Assembly: GCA_035236585.1 (NCBI GenBank) | Contig: CP141133.1 | Location: 46,145,729 to 46,209,728, forward strand | Direction: 5' to 3' | DNA length: 64,000 nucleotides | DNA from: Warburgia ugandensis | Lineage: Eukaryota > Streptophyta > Magnoliopsida > Canellales > Canellaceae | Shown: positions 12,098-23,639 of the stretch, in pieces | Numbering within the stretch: position 1 is the first letter of the stretch | Layout: the number at the start of each line of letters is the position of its first letter | Notes under the pieces: model-generated | What the model saw: only the letters and a program-made list of their open reading frames with translations | What the model was told of the DNA's origin: nothing | Database searches by the model: none | Program-made: the position numbers and the translations under genes

Positions 12098-13230
12098 AAC
12101 AAGTGTAGATTGTTGATCAAAGGATCTATGAAAGATCAAGATCAAGGAGATGGACACACAAAGACTTAGAGATAGAAAATACTTAGATATGAATGATTTA
12201 AAGATCATTCTAAACATCAGATCTAGTGATCAATAGGATTGTTCATAATTTATATATATTGATAGTGTGTATGGATGTACAGATTACATACATTAGTTAT
12301 GATCATGGAAGATCTGAGAAAAGGGATCACTACTTGAAGGTAGGAGGATTTGATGAATGCATTTACATGGGATGTACATGATTGAACCCGTGACCTTATG
12401 TTGACAAGAGTAATGTTAATACTTGTATTAAATCCCCTGAAACCCTTATGATCCAACCAAACACATATAAAATGGTTAACGACTAGACTCTAAGTGAATA
12501 GGGAACTAGAAGATATTTCAGCCCTAAGTAAACAGAAAGATTGTCTGATATGTATGAAATCTATTTTACATGCAAGCTTGGAGGCTTGTGATTTTGTTTT
12601 AATAGGCATAAGCCTAGGGGATGCTATGTTAGAGGAGTTATGATGGTTTGGCCACCCGCTTCTTTAATTTGATGAATTGATGATACCTTACCCTGGGAGA
12701 GGCTAAAAGTAGGGTGGGGCAATTACGGGAAGGCCACCACTGTGAAAGTCCTGTCTCCCCATATGGGCAGTGACATAATATTTTCCACCGTGGTATCAGT
12801 GGTGAACATGGCAGTTAGCCGAGCGCCCTAGTACGTATAAGACTGTAGCATGGTAGCCCTTTGATTATTTTGCACTATAATGCATATGAGAGTAGGCATA
12901 GTGAAATGCATTATGTTTTAGCATAATGAAATGCTAGGTAATTGTATATTACCAATATTTCCCAAGAAGGGAAATTCCCAGTGTAGGATTAGCTGAAATA
13001 CTAAATTCTCATAATGGAGAGAATTGACAGCTTAGTTGAGAATGATATTTGACTACTTTCATAAATTTAACTGATTTGCCCATGTATAGTATGTATGTAT
13101 ATGGATGTACATATATTATAAAGTAAAGAGTAAAGACATGAATATGTTTAGGGATAATGGGATTATAAAGTATTAGAAATATATTGTCAATTATTATGCT
13201 TCTTGAATCTCCTACCTAGCATTGCTTGCT

Positions 13231-13266
13231 GAGATATTGTAAATGTTGCAATGTTTACAATATCTT
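13231..13266 (+). repeat. LTR hairpin, T1 5' copy
   Basis: AGATATTGTAAA and TTTACAATATCT are perfect inverted repeats around a short loop, about 420 bases before the LTR end. Equivalent hairpins occur in every LTR of the family: 22693-22730, 31404-31441, 39053-39090, 54034-54062 and 62687-62715. Stem bases differ between copies yet stay paired in most. Confidence 0.8.
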
Positions 13267-13683
13267 AGATACAGGGAAAGAGAGTTAGGAGCTCAAGACG
13301 ATAGAAGACTTGAAGAGAAAAATCTTCAAGGTATACCCCTTGAAGACATGTATTTTGCTTTGTTTGAGAGTATTGTATTGTAATGAGAGTTTCATTGTAT
13401 GGTGAGCTTTGAGTTTTGGATTATGTAATTTGGACAATTATTGTAATGGATTTGGCTATACTGTGAACCACTAGATGGATTTTGGAATTTAGTAAAAGTA
13501 TGTTCCTTCAATGGAATTTTATCTTATACAAAATTCTACTTATGTTATATATGAAGTGATGACTTGGGTTTTACAAACAAGTTCTAAAGAAAAGAATTTT
13601 TGCTGCTTTATTTTGCTAAATTTTTTTACTCTTAAGGGCCCTGCCTTTCAAAAATATATTACAAAAACCCAGGTTGTCACAGT

Positions 13684-13695
13684 TGGTATCAGAGT
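13684..13695 (+). promoter_or_regulatory. Primer-binding site of T1
   Basis: TGGTATCAGAGT two bases after the LTR end, complementary to the 3' end of initiator-methionine tRNA except for the last base. It sets the 5' LTR boundary at 13681. Confidence 0.9.
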
Positions 13696-13812
13696 CATTC
13701 ATCCAGTCACAGTACAGTACAAATATGTCCAAAAGAGAGATTATAATCCAAGTCTAGATTAAGATAGAAGTAGTTGTATAGAGGATTGATAGAAATTTTG
13801 GTTTATGAGCAG

Positions 13813-14990
13813 ATGCCACTAAAGAGAGTCATAAGGCAGGCAGCTCAAAATACTCTAGAAGACACTATGGAGAGAATAACCGTGAACAATGTCAAAGAGA
13901 TGGTGATAAGGGTGTTGGGGAACCTCCTTCCTCACCTACAACAAACCCAAGGTTCATCACCTCCCGTAGTAATACCAAGTACATAGTTTCAAGCTCAGCC
14001 TAAAGTGAGACATAATACACCAACACCAACACCAGCTACTCCCACACTTGTACAAGGGCAATCTTTTGTTGTACCAAGTAAAGAAGTTAGAAAATCTCCA
14101 CTAGCACCAGAAAAAGTTGACAAAATGATGGAGAGATTTCAAAAGATGACTACAGTGTATAATGGCAAGGGTGAAACTGAGAAGGCTAAGGAATGGATAT
14201 ATGAAGTAGAAAGGACTTTTAGTGCCCTACGTACTCCTCCAGAGTTGAAGGTGAAATGTGCCACCTACTTATTAAAACAAGAAGGTGCATTTTGGTGGAG
14301 ATTAGCTAACAACACCTTCTTCTCAAATTCTAAAGATACTACATGGGAGGAATTTAAGGAAGTATGTAACCATAAATATTTCCCTTCCCATGTACAAGAA
14401 AGAAAGTTGATAGAGTTTTTGGACCTAAGACAAGGGAATGTGTTGGTCGTGGAGTATGATAACAAGTTCACACAATTAAGGAGATTTGCGATTCATGTGT
14501 GTAACACTAAAACACACACCGTGAATTGATTCATTCAAGGGCTGCAACTAGGGCTGAAAATAAAGGTACTGGGTACTAAACCCAATACCTTGGCAGAATG
14601 TGTGGAAATGGCTCCCAAGTTTGAAGAAGAATACAAAAAGAGTCAAACTGCCAAGTTTAGTCGAGGAGGAAACAATAACCCAAAGGCCTTCCAAAAGAAT
14701 AAAAGACCTTGTAACAATTTTAAGCCCCAAAGAAATCACAAGAACAATGCACCAAGACAAAATAAACAACCATGTCCAAGATGTAGAAAATTTCACCACG
14801 GCAATATCTACCCTAGACCTATACAACAACAACCACAACGGTTTCCAATCAAGTTCCATAATTGTGGGGAGTATGGACATGTCGCCACCTATTATACCAA
14901 ACCATTGGCAGTCGAGGAGGCAAAACTAGAAATTGCCCCTCGACACCAAGGAAGGGTCTTCGCCATCACTGACGGCCAAGCTGGACCATC
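13813..14990 (+). pseudogene. gag: T1 gag (capsid and zinc knuckle), broken
   Basis: The ATG at 13813 is chosen because D and F begin their homologous reading frame at the same Met-Pro-(Leu/Pro)-Lys-Arg position. The frame runs through a proline/threonine-rich linker, then a retrotransposon gag domain (about 14130-14620) with EWIYEVERTFSALRTP and an AFWWRLANNTF segment. A knuckle-like region follows (CPRCRKFHHGN, then HNCGEYGHVATYY) in which several cysteines are replaced. In-frame stops sit at 13984 (TAG; F has CAG at the same codon) and 14527 (TGA). Structural protein of the virus-like particle in this family; not functional here. Confidence 0.88.
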
Positions 14991-15482
14991 CAATGCGGTG
15001 ATTGAAGGTACACTACTTGTAGCAGACAACTATGCCAAAGTACTGTTTGATTCTGGATCTATGCATTCCTTTATATCTCGCAAATTTACATCTAGTATAC
15101 AACTGTCAATGAAAAACTTAGGATTTAATCTAGATGTAACAACTCCAGGTGCAAAATAGTTAAGTTACAAGAATACTTACATAATTTACCTCTAGAAGTA
15201 TTGGGCAAAAGAATGGACATAGACCTCATTTTATTGAACATAGTGGATTTTGACATCATACTGGGTATGGACTGTCACAAGAAGAAAATCACATTTAGTA
15301 TAATGGGTGAGGAAGTATTAGTACTGTATGGGAAACACAATGACTTAAACAAATCCATTATCTCAGCTATGAAGGCAATCAAACATATGTCCAAAGGGTG
15401 GCAGGCATTTCTAGCAACAGTGATTTTCTTAGATGTTGAACAGCCCAGGATAACAAAAATTGAAGTAGCCAGGGAATTTTGA
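14991..15482 (+). pseudogene. T1 protease, broken
   Basis: An aspartic protease active site is readable as VLFDSGSMHSFIS (about 15031-15075), followed by the second conserved part DFDIILGMD (about 15246-15275). Between them, at about 15150, a stop (15157) and a frame change separate the halves. The TGA at 15480 ends the second half just before RT. In the family this enzyme cuts the Gag-Pol polyprotein; here it cannot be made whole. Confidence 0.85.
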
Positions 15483-16440
15483 GATGTTTTTCCTAAAGAG
15501 CTACCGGTATTACCCCCACACAGAGAAATTGAGTTTACCATTGAAGTAATTCCTAGTACAACTCAAATTTCTAAAGGACCTTATAGGATGGCCCCAGTAG
15601 AGTTGAAAGAGTTGAAAGGTCAATTGCAGGAATTGTTAAACAAAGGGTTTGTTAGACCAAGTAGTTCAACATGGGGAGTACCAGTAATATTTGTGAAGAA
15701 GAAGGATGTGTCTATGAGATTATGCATTGATTATAAAATGTTGAACAGTGTCACAGTGAAAAATAGGTATCCCTTATCCCACATTGATGATCTCTTTAAT
15801 CAACTCCAATCTACTAAGGTCTTTTCCAAAATTGACTTTAGATTAGGATATCATTAATTGCGTATTAAGGATGAAGACATACCCAAGTCAGCATTCAGAA
15901 CTCGATATGGGCATTACGAGTTTCTGGTCATGTCTTTCGGGCTGACCAATGCACTAGCAGTGTTTATGGATTCGATGAATAGAATCTTCAAGGAATTTTT
16001 GGATAAATTTGTGATTATATTTATTGCCGATATACTGATTTACTCTACCAGTATCAAAGAACATCAAAAATACTTATGAATTGTAGTAAATACCCTCAAA
16101 ACACATAAACTATTTTGTAAATTTAGTAAGTGTGAATTCTAGTTAGACAATGTCAATTCTTGGGTCATGTAATTTCCAAGAATGGAGTAGAAGTGGACCC
16201 CACCAACATTGAAGCAGTAATTAATTGGGAGAAACCTAAAACAATAACAAAAATACGTAGTTTTCTTAGACTAGCAGGATACTACCATAGATTCATTCAA
16301 GGATTTTCTCGTATAGCTCTTCCTTTGACTTCCTTGATAAGAAAGGGGATACAATTCACTTGGACAGAAGAATGTGAAGATAGTTTTCAAGAGCTCAAGA
16401 GGAGGTTAACTACATCACCAGTATTGACTTGGCCATCCGG
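15483..16440 (+). pseudogene. T1 reverse transcriptase, broken, catalytic Asp lost
   Basis: RT fingers and palm motifs are clear: [10 protein letters not shown] (about 15717), a KIDFRLGYH segment, and [11 protein letters not shown] (about 15920). The catalytic box, normally with two adjacent Asp, reads FIADILIYS at about 16017-16043, so the first Asp has become Ala. Stops are at 15855 (TAA) and 16077 (TGA), a TAG follows near 16140, and a one-base loss near 16152 shifts the frame. The thumb part continues at 16160-16440 with FLRLAGYYHRFI. Confidence 0.92.
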
Positions 16441-16797
16441 AAGTGGAGGATATGAAATATACTGTGATGCTTGAGGCAAAGGGTTAGAGGGTGTGTTGAT
16501 GCAAAATGGGAATATCATTGCTTATGGATCTAGACAATTGAAGAAACATGAAATAAATTACCCAGTACATGACCTACAATTGGTAGCTATAGTTTTTGCA
16601 TTGAAAATTTGGAGACATTATTTGTATGGAAAAAATTCAATGTATTCATAAATTATAAAAGTCTTAAATACATCTTCACTCAAGCTGATTTGAACATGAG
16701 ACAAAGAAGATGGATAGAGTATATTAAAGACTACAATTTTGCCATCCAATACCATCTTGGAAAAGCAAATGTAGTAGCTAATGCATTAAGTAGATAG
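16441..16797 (+). pseudogene. T1 RNase H, broken
   Basis: The region begins at the EIYCDA segment (first catalytic Asp) and includes [13 protein letters not shown] with the conserved Glu. The usual Asp before the HKSL motif is missing (NYKSLKYIF), and the last Asp is replaced by Asn (VVANALSR). There is a TGA at 16472, a frame change in the A-run near 16627, and a TAG at 16795. It normally removes the RNA strand during reverse transcription. Confidence 0.88.
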
Positions 16798-17812
16798 CCA
16801 AGAGCTTTACTCACAAACATCACAATAAAATTAGCTTTTGTAGAAAGAGTCCTTAATGCCCAAGAAGAAGATACAACAACTCAGTAATTGTGTAAAAAGA
16901 AAGGATTTATTATGCTTACAGATGGGGGTGTACGTTTTCAAAAGAGATTGGTGGTTCCTTTAAATACATACTTGAGAAAGGAACTGATACAAGAAGCCCA
17001 TCAGTCAAAATTTTCTACACACCCTGGGGGTGCAAAGATGTATCAGGATTTAAAAAGAAACTTTTAATGGGAAGGCATGAAAAGAGAAATAGGAGAATTT
17101 GTGGCTAAATATCTAAATTGTCAACAAGTAAAGCTTAACACCGAAGACCAGTTGGAATGTTACAAACATTGGAACTTCTAGAATGGAAATGGGACAATAT
17201 CACTATGGATTTTGTAGCAGGATTGCCAAGGACCCGAGCACGCCATGACATGATTTGGGTGGTTGTGGATATTCTAACAAAGTCATCACATTTCCTTGCA
17301 ATTAGTTAGAACTAATTAATTGACAGTCAAGCTAAGTTATACATCAAAGAAATAGTAAGTCTTCATGGGATTCCACTATCCATTATCTCTGATAGGGATG
17401 GAAGATTTACTTCAAGATGTTGAAAGAGTGTACAACAAGCCTTGGGAACCTCACTTAAATTCAGTACAGCATTTCACCCCCCAACAGATGGTCAATCATA
17501 AAGGACTATTCAAACCTTAGAAGATATGTTGAGAGCATGTGCATTAGATTGGAAAGGGAGTTGGGATGAACATCTTTCGTTAGTAGAATTTACATGTAAC
17601 AATAGTTTTCAAGCAAGTATTGGTATGGCACCATATTAAGCATTGTATGGACAGCCATGTCGATCACCAACTTGTTGGAGTGAAGTTGGAGAAAGAAAGC
17701 TGATAAAGTCAGAACTAGTGGAACAATGTATAGACAAGGTTAGATTGATACAGAAGAGGTTGTTAACAGCATACATAGACAAAAGAGTTACATAGATAAA
17801 AGATGTAGAAAC
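16798..17812 (+). pseudogene. T1 integrase, zinc-binding and core domains, broken
   Basis: An HHCC-type N-terminal region is visible (EAHQSKFSTHPGGAKMYQDL, then KYLNCQQVK with the first Cys changed to Tyr). The core has the first catalytic Asp (WEWDNITMDFVAG), the second ([11 protein letters not shown]), and then DGQS followed by a stop at 17499-17501 exactly where the catalytic Glu codon belongs. Several further stops and shifts lie at 16885-17790. The enzyme would insert the DNA copy into chromatin. Confidence 0.87.
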
Positions 17813-18205
17813 ATGGAATTTGATGTGGGGGAGCACGTATTTCTAAAAGTATCACCTGTCAAAGGAGTAATGAGGTTTGGAAGCAAAGGAAAACTTAGTC
17901 ACAGATTCATTGGTCCATTTGAAATCCTAGAAAGAGTTGGTTCAGTGGCCTACAAATTAGCCTTACCACCCCAACTTTCAGAAATACATAGTGTCTTTCA
18001 CATGTCTATGCTAAGGAAATACCTCCAAGATGACACACATGTACTTCAAAGGATGCAAGAAGAGCTAAAGCTAGACCTAACCTTCGAAGAGAAGGCAATA
18101 CGAATTTTGGATTGCAAGGAACAGAAGTTAAGGACCAAAAGCATTCCGTTAGTCAAAGTCCTGTGGCAACATCACTCTATTGAGGAAGCCATGTGGGAAA
18201 CATAA
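17813..18205 (+). pseudogene. T1 integrase C-terminus with chromodomain-like tail
   Basis: An uninterrupted 130-codon frame. First part: the GPY/F region of chromovirus integrases (HRFIGPFEILERVG, SVFHMSMLRKYL). Last part: IPLVKVLWQHHSIEEAMWE, the chromodomain-like tail of Tekay/Del elements, which in the family directs integration to chromatin. It is the best-preserved piece of T1 and supports the lineage call. Translation would need the broken upstream frame. Confidence 0.9.
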
Positions 18206-18280
18206 GTAGAAATGAGGAAGACACACCCTATTCTGTTTGATTAAGTATTGTATTACAAATTTCGAATATAAAATTATTGT

Positions 18281-18293
18281 AAGGGGAGAAGAT
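18281..18293 (+). other. Polypurine tract of T1
   Basis: AAGGGGAGAAGAT directly before the 3' LTR start TGTAATAACCCC. F has the corresponding ACGGGGGGAAGAT at 58222-58234. Confidence 0.8.
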
Positions 18294-21200
18294 TGTAATA
18301 ACCCCAATTTTTGTAATTGATTGAGAAAATCAATTAAGTTTGAGTTTCAAAAATTTTGGGCTAGAATATTAGGGTTATTTAGAATGTACTTCTTATAGAA
18401 GTATAATCAAGGGATAAGACATGTATAATTGAAATTGAACTCAACAAACCCTTCAGAATGACTGTAAGCACGATAAATTCTGAATTCGGATGAAAAATCC
18501 TTAATTTTCTTTATTTTATGGACAAAAGGGTAAAATAGTAATTTTATCCATAATTGAGATTTGAGGCATCAAATTTTAAATGTGCTGAGAAATACGAACC
18601 CAATGCCACTAAGTACGCTCAATTCCGAGATCATGGGAATAAACCCTAATTTTTATACATAAAGGGCAAAATGGTCTTTTTACACTATGTAAAAGGAATC
18701 CAATGACCAGCCCAAGTGAAATCATGAGTCAAACCACTACCAACTGGTAGTGGAGAAAAAGGTGGTGGTGGAGAATCCAATGTTAATGAAATAATAAAAA
18801 GAATAAACCATAATCATTACACATAATCATGAAAACACCCAAAATGCCTATAAATACACCCCCAAAAATCCTCTAAAAATGTCCATAAAATTCTGACAAA
18901 ATTATCTTGACTTCCCTTGCAAAACTAGGCATAGATCCATTGCCAAAATTCCCTAAAGATCCCTTTCTTTCAGTTTTTCTCTCCTCTCTCTAGATTGGAA
19001 CAAGAGACCTAAATTCAATTAGGCACTTTGTTCCAGATCAAATATCCCAGATCGCACTGTATAAAATTTTCCACCATACCTTAGCTACAAAACGCCTAAA
19101 GAAATTTCAAGATCCAATGGCTCAAACAATAAAAATCCCAAGACAAGTGGATCTTGGACTATCTTATCATCAAACTGGTATTCTCTTAATTTGGACTATA
19201 TAACCGACATTTTTTTTCAATCAGGTAGGTGGAAACTCTTTTCACACTTGTTTCATATTAATTTATGTAATTTTATTTTTCCTGAAATTATGTTTAGGAT
19301 AAAAATAATAAAATTCAAGAAAGGGTATGAACCCTTCACATCAGGATGATGGAGGGCTCGGATGTAAAATCTAAGCCGACCAATTGATCGAGAAGACTCC
19401 AAAACCCCTATATTAGAAATTTTAAGAAATTTCATACTAGTTAAGGCCCTCAATTGAAGAGAGATTGATTGGATGGTGCAAACGGATGGTCCCAACCTCC
19501 AGATTGGATCGGGTTCCCAAAACATTTTGCGAAATGTAGCATGGAAATGCGCAATGTAGCGGTGGTTTTGCACGTGCGACGTCATTCCAACGGGACAACC
19601 ATGCATAAGCAACGGTCCTAGGTGGAAGCATCCCTCTTGCATCCAGGTGATGGGCGCACAGCGACCATTCCATCCACCCGAATGTTCCATCCAAACGATC
19701 TAGGTCGTCCATTCCAATGGGCCTAGATCATATCTAGACCATAAGAATAGACTGTGAACTTCCGAACACAATTCAGGAGTCATATGAACTCCAAATTGAG
19801 ATCGAAAAGAAGCTATGGAAATCTTACAACCTCTAGTTTCTTATGAAAGGATAAAATGAAGAAATATCTTACGAAACTTTCTGTATTTAGGAAATAAGTT
19901 TCCAATTTCTAAGATCTTCAAGATCTGAGCTAATCAGATCTTGGTAATCTGTTTTAATAATGAAATACTATTGAAATAAAGTGATGTCTATGGTTTATTT
20001 AGACATATCTAAGATATATTAAGGGATCTACCTGCTATGGAAGAAAAACCCTAAAAATACAAAGGGACCCACTTGATCAATGAGGTCAAGTGTGATTAGT
20101 TCGTTGGGATGGATTGAATGAATGTTAATATGATGAAATCTAGGGAGATCGTAGATTGAATATGACAAAAACAAAGCAGTATGATCTTTGATCTTAATGA
20201 AGAAAAACCCCTAAATGTAATTAAAACCCATGATTAAAAGGAAAAGATATAAGATCTAATGGTTGGATCATAAGTAAAGGTTTCTAAAAATATTAATGTA
20301 ATTAGTTTCATTTTCTATTAATTGATAATACAATTTTAAATGTGATTTATGTTATAAAGCATGCTAGTGCAACTTTTAGACTTTAGCATGATATGTGATT
20401 AGATTGTTATAATAGGTTGCTAGATTTAATTATCTTAGGGGAATGTTAGTGTGATTTTATGCAAGTGTAACTTAGGACCAAGTTAGTATGATTTCATGTC
20501 ATTGCAACTTAGGACCATGCTAGGATTTCATGTAAGATTATACTATAGTATGAGATTGTACCTTAGGTCCATGTTAGTTTAAATTGAGTTATTAAGGTAT
20601 ACTAGTTGCAAATCATGCTAGTGTAATTTTAAGTACCTTGTATCATTATCATTAAATTGTTCAATTATGTAGTTTTATGCTTTGAATTTATAATTCATTT
20701 ATTTAAATTTCATTAGTAGATCTACTTGTTGTGAGATATGGAGCATAAAATACCAAAAATGGAATCTAATGAGAAAGTAGAGTTTCATGACACAAATAAG
20801 AGTGGATTATTTTGGACTTAATTAGTAAGGGCTATAGTTAGTAGGACAATATAAGGATTATCAAATCCTTGGCCCAAACTAGGAGAATAATAAACCCCAT
20901 GAATGATAGTATAAATGTTCATGGACTTAATTAGAATCAATTAGAAAGAGTACTTAGGGTCAACATGCTTATAGGAACCTTATGAATGGCTGAGCTAAGG
21001 TCACTCTAGTGAATGTTGAACATAATGGTTAAGGAGGGTTGTCTAATAGAGCCTCGCTCTTCCCCTATATTTCGTTGACGTTTGTGAGGTCTAAACACCT
21101 CCTTACATGAGGATTGAAATAACCACTTTGTATTCACACATTCAGTTATTAAGCCTTAGCCAATCGAAAATAAGAGGAGCAGTCTAGCCTTAGGCTAAAA

Positions 21201-23144
21201 TAAGTTACCTTCAACCAGTAAAACATTAATTGGTTGAATAATAATAGTAATAGCATAAAAGGTTAGTAAATTATATAACCCAAATAAAAACTACAAGTAA
21301 GATATGGATGATCAAACAAGATCCATTAGATCTTGAATGATCAAGAATAATAATAATAAGAATATTGTATTGTATTGTATTTAGTATGCACGTTTATTAG
21401 TATGCATGTTATAGATCAAATCTAGTTCATTAGATTAGATAATCCAAACCCTTGATCAAAGATGATTCAAGGAAGAAAACCAATATCATCCTCTTTAAGG
21501 ATGATCCAATAACTAAACTTAGATAAAACAAGAAGTAGATGATAAAAGATCTAGGACCTTGATCTTTATGAACAAGTGTTGATTGTCGATCAAAGGATCT
21601 ATGAAAGATCAAGATCAAGGAGATGGACACACAAAGACTTAGAGATAGAAAATTCTTAAATATGAATGATTTAAAGATCATTCTAAATATTAGATCTATT
21701 GATCAATAGGATTGTTCATAATTTATATATATTGACAGTATGTATGGATGTACAGATTACATACATCAATTAAGATCATGGAAGATCTGAGAAAAGGGAT
21801 CACTTGTTGAAGGTAGGAGGATTTGATGAATGCATTTACATGGGATGTACATGACCTTATGTTGACAAGAGTAATGTTAATACTTGTATTAAATCCCCTG
21901 AAACCCTTATGATCCAACCAAACACATATAAAATGGTTAAGGACTAGACTCTAAGTGAATAAGGAACTAGAAGATATTTCAGCCCTAAGTAAACAGACAG
22001 ATTGTCTGATATGTATGAAATATTTTTTACATGCAAGCTTGGAGGCTTATGATTTTGTCTTAATAGACATAAACCTAGGGGATGCTATGTTAGAAGAGTT
22101 ATGAGGGTTTGGCCACTTGCTTCTTGAAATTTGATGATTTGATGATACCTTGCCCTATGAGAGGCTAAAAGTTGGGTGGGGCAATTATGGGAAGGCTACC
22201 ACTGTGAAAGTCCTGTCTCCCCATATGGGTAGTGACATAATATTTTCCAATGTGGTATTAGTGGTGAATAGGGTTGTTATCCGAGTGCACTAGTACGGAT
22301 CAGACTGTAACATGGTAGCCCTTTGATTATTTTGCACTATAATGCATATGAGAGTAGGCATAGTGAAATGCATTATGTTTTAGCATAATAAAATGCTAGG
22401 TAATTGTATATTACCAATATTTCCCAAGAAGGGAAATTCCTAGTGTAGGCTTAGCTAAAATAGTGAATTCTCATAATGGAGAGAATTGATCCACTTAGTG
22501 GGGAATAATATTTAACCACTTTCATAAATTTAACTGATTTACCCATGTATAGTATATATGTATATGGATGTACATATATTACAAAATAAAGAGTAGAGAC
22601 ATGAATATGTTTACGGATAACGGGATTATGAAGTATTAGAACTATATTGTCAATTATTATGCTTCTTGAATCTCCTACCATGCATTGCTTGCTGAGATAT
22701 TGTAAATGTTGCAATGTTTACAATATCTCAAATATAGGGAAGGAGAGTTAGGATCTCAATATGATAGAAGTATGAAGAGAATAATCTTCAAGGTATACCC
22801 CTTGAAGACATGTATTTTTCTTTTTTTTAGAGTATTGTATTGTAATGAGAGTTTCATTGTATGGTGAGCTTTGAGTTTTGCATTATGTAATTTGGGCAAC
22901 TATTGTAATGGATTTGGATGTACTGTGAACCACTAGATGGATTCTGAAATTTCATAAAAGTGTATTACTTCAATGGAATTTTATCTTATACAAAATTCTA
23001 CTTATGTTATTTATGAAGTGATGACTTGGGTTTTACAAAACAAGTTCTAAAGAAAAGAATTTTTGCTGCTTTGTTTTGTTAAAAAAAATTTCTATTAAGG
23101 GCCTTGCCTTTCAAAAATATATTACAAAATCCCAAGTCGTCACA
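18294..23144 (+). repeat. 3' LTR of T1
   Basis: TGTAATAACCCC at the start and AGTCGTCACA at the end, 4,851 bases, uninterrupted. It matches the 5' LTR along its full length with scattered substitutions and small indels. TATA box at 18846-18856, CpG-rich block near 19550-19690, Tat-shared module near 20820-21190, and a 14-bp perfect-stem hairpin at 22693-22730. Confidence 0.94.
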
Positions 23145-23149
23145 GATAG
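23145..23149. repeat. Target-site duplication of T1, right copy
   Basis: GATAG after the LTR end; left copy GACAG at 1290-1294. Confidence 0.7.
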
Positions 23150-23440
23150 AGTATGGCAACAAGTAAACACTCTCTCCTAAGTTAAGTAATGCCCTATCTA
23201 TGACATTATTTTCGATAACACAAGAAATGGTAGGACACCCTAAGTCTCTAAGTTTTGGTGGGGTCTTATGTTGAATCAAAGAGCTTACTTGCTCAATGAG
23301 GAAAGCTTTCTTTTGTACATTTAGCTTTCTTTTTCTTTGGCAGAGCACTTTTAAGAACTTGGCATAGGCAGGGATGTCTTTTATTGCATTGAGTAATGAA
23401 ATATTGATTTGGACATGTTTAAATGTGTCCATTAACTAGT
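23150..23440 (-). pseudogene. Tat-like protease, first half
   Basis: The minus strand encodes KFLKVLCQRKRKLN, then PTISCVIENNVIDRALLNLG and SVYLLPYS. This is the region leading into, and including, the Tat/Athila-type protease active site; the usual DLGAS box is altered to NLGES, so the catalytic Asp is gone. The frame runs straight into the T1 LTR; the rest of the domain is at 781-1289. Confidence 0.85.
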
Positions 23441-23639
23441 TGAAGTTTGTTCCCTTTCTAGTGTTGTTTAGTAACTGAGAAAAAGGGGCTTTAGGCGTAT
23501 AGGGTGCATCCATTATAGGTTCTACAAGGTTTTCTATCTTTTCTATTTCTCCTATGTTTTAGTTTCCTCTTTCTCCTTTGTAGTTTCCTAAGCCTACCTT
23601 ACTTTGTTATCGATTTGATGACTACTCCTAGGGGTGGTT

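Larger units (their letters stand above)
1295..13681 (+). repeat. 5' LTR of T1 (interrupted by L2)
   Basis: The LTR begins at TAACCCCAATTTTTG; the TGTAA found at the start of the other copies (18294, 49604, 58235) is lost here. It ends at GGTTGTCACA, immediately before the primer-binding site. LTR parts are 1295-4573 and 12098-13681. The two parts join across the TTATC duplication to match 18294-23144 throughout. It contains a TATA box, a CpG-rich block, a module shared with Tat leaders (about 3830-4240) and a hairpin near its end. Confidence 0.92.
1295..23144 (+). mobile_element. T1: Tekay-type Ty3/gypsy LTR retrotransposon, with a nested insertion
   Basis: This is a full-length but decayed element of 21,850 bases including the 7.5-kb nested element L2. 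Order on the plus strand: 5' LTR (1295-13681, interrupted by 4574-12092), primer-binding site, gag, protease, RT, RNase H, integrase with a C-terminal chromodomain-like segment, polypurine tract, 3' LTR (18294-23144). The domain order with integrase last and the IPLVKVLW segment near the end identify the chromovirus branch, most likely Tekay/Del. Without the insertion the 5' LTR is about 4.86 kb, matching the 3' LTR (4.85 kb). Target-site duplications flank it. At least seven stops and several frameshifts make it non-functional. Confidence 0.93.

Noticed and set aside
13231-13266. Palindromes considered as CRISPR-like repeats or MITE ends
   Set aside because: They occur once per LTR at the same place and have no spacers or terminal-repeat structure. 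They are an LTR feature of a plant retrotransposon.
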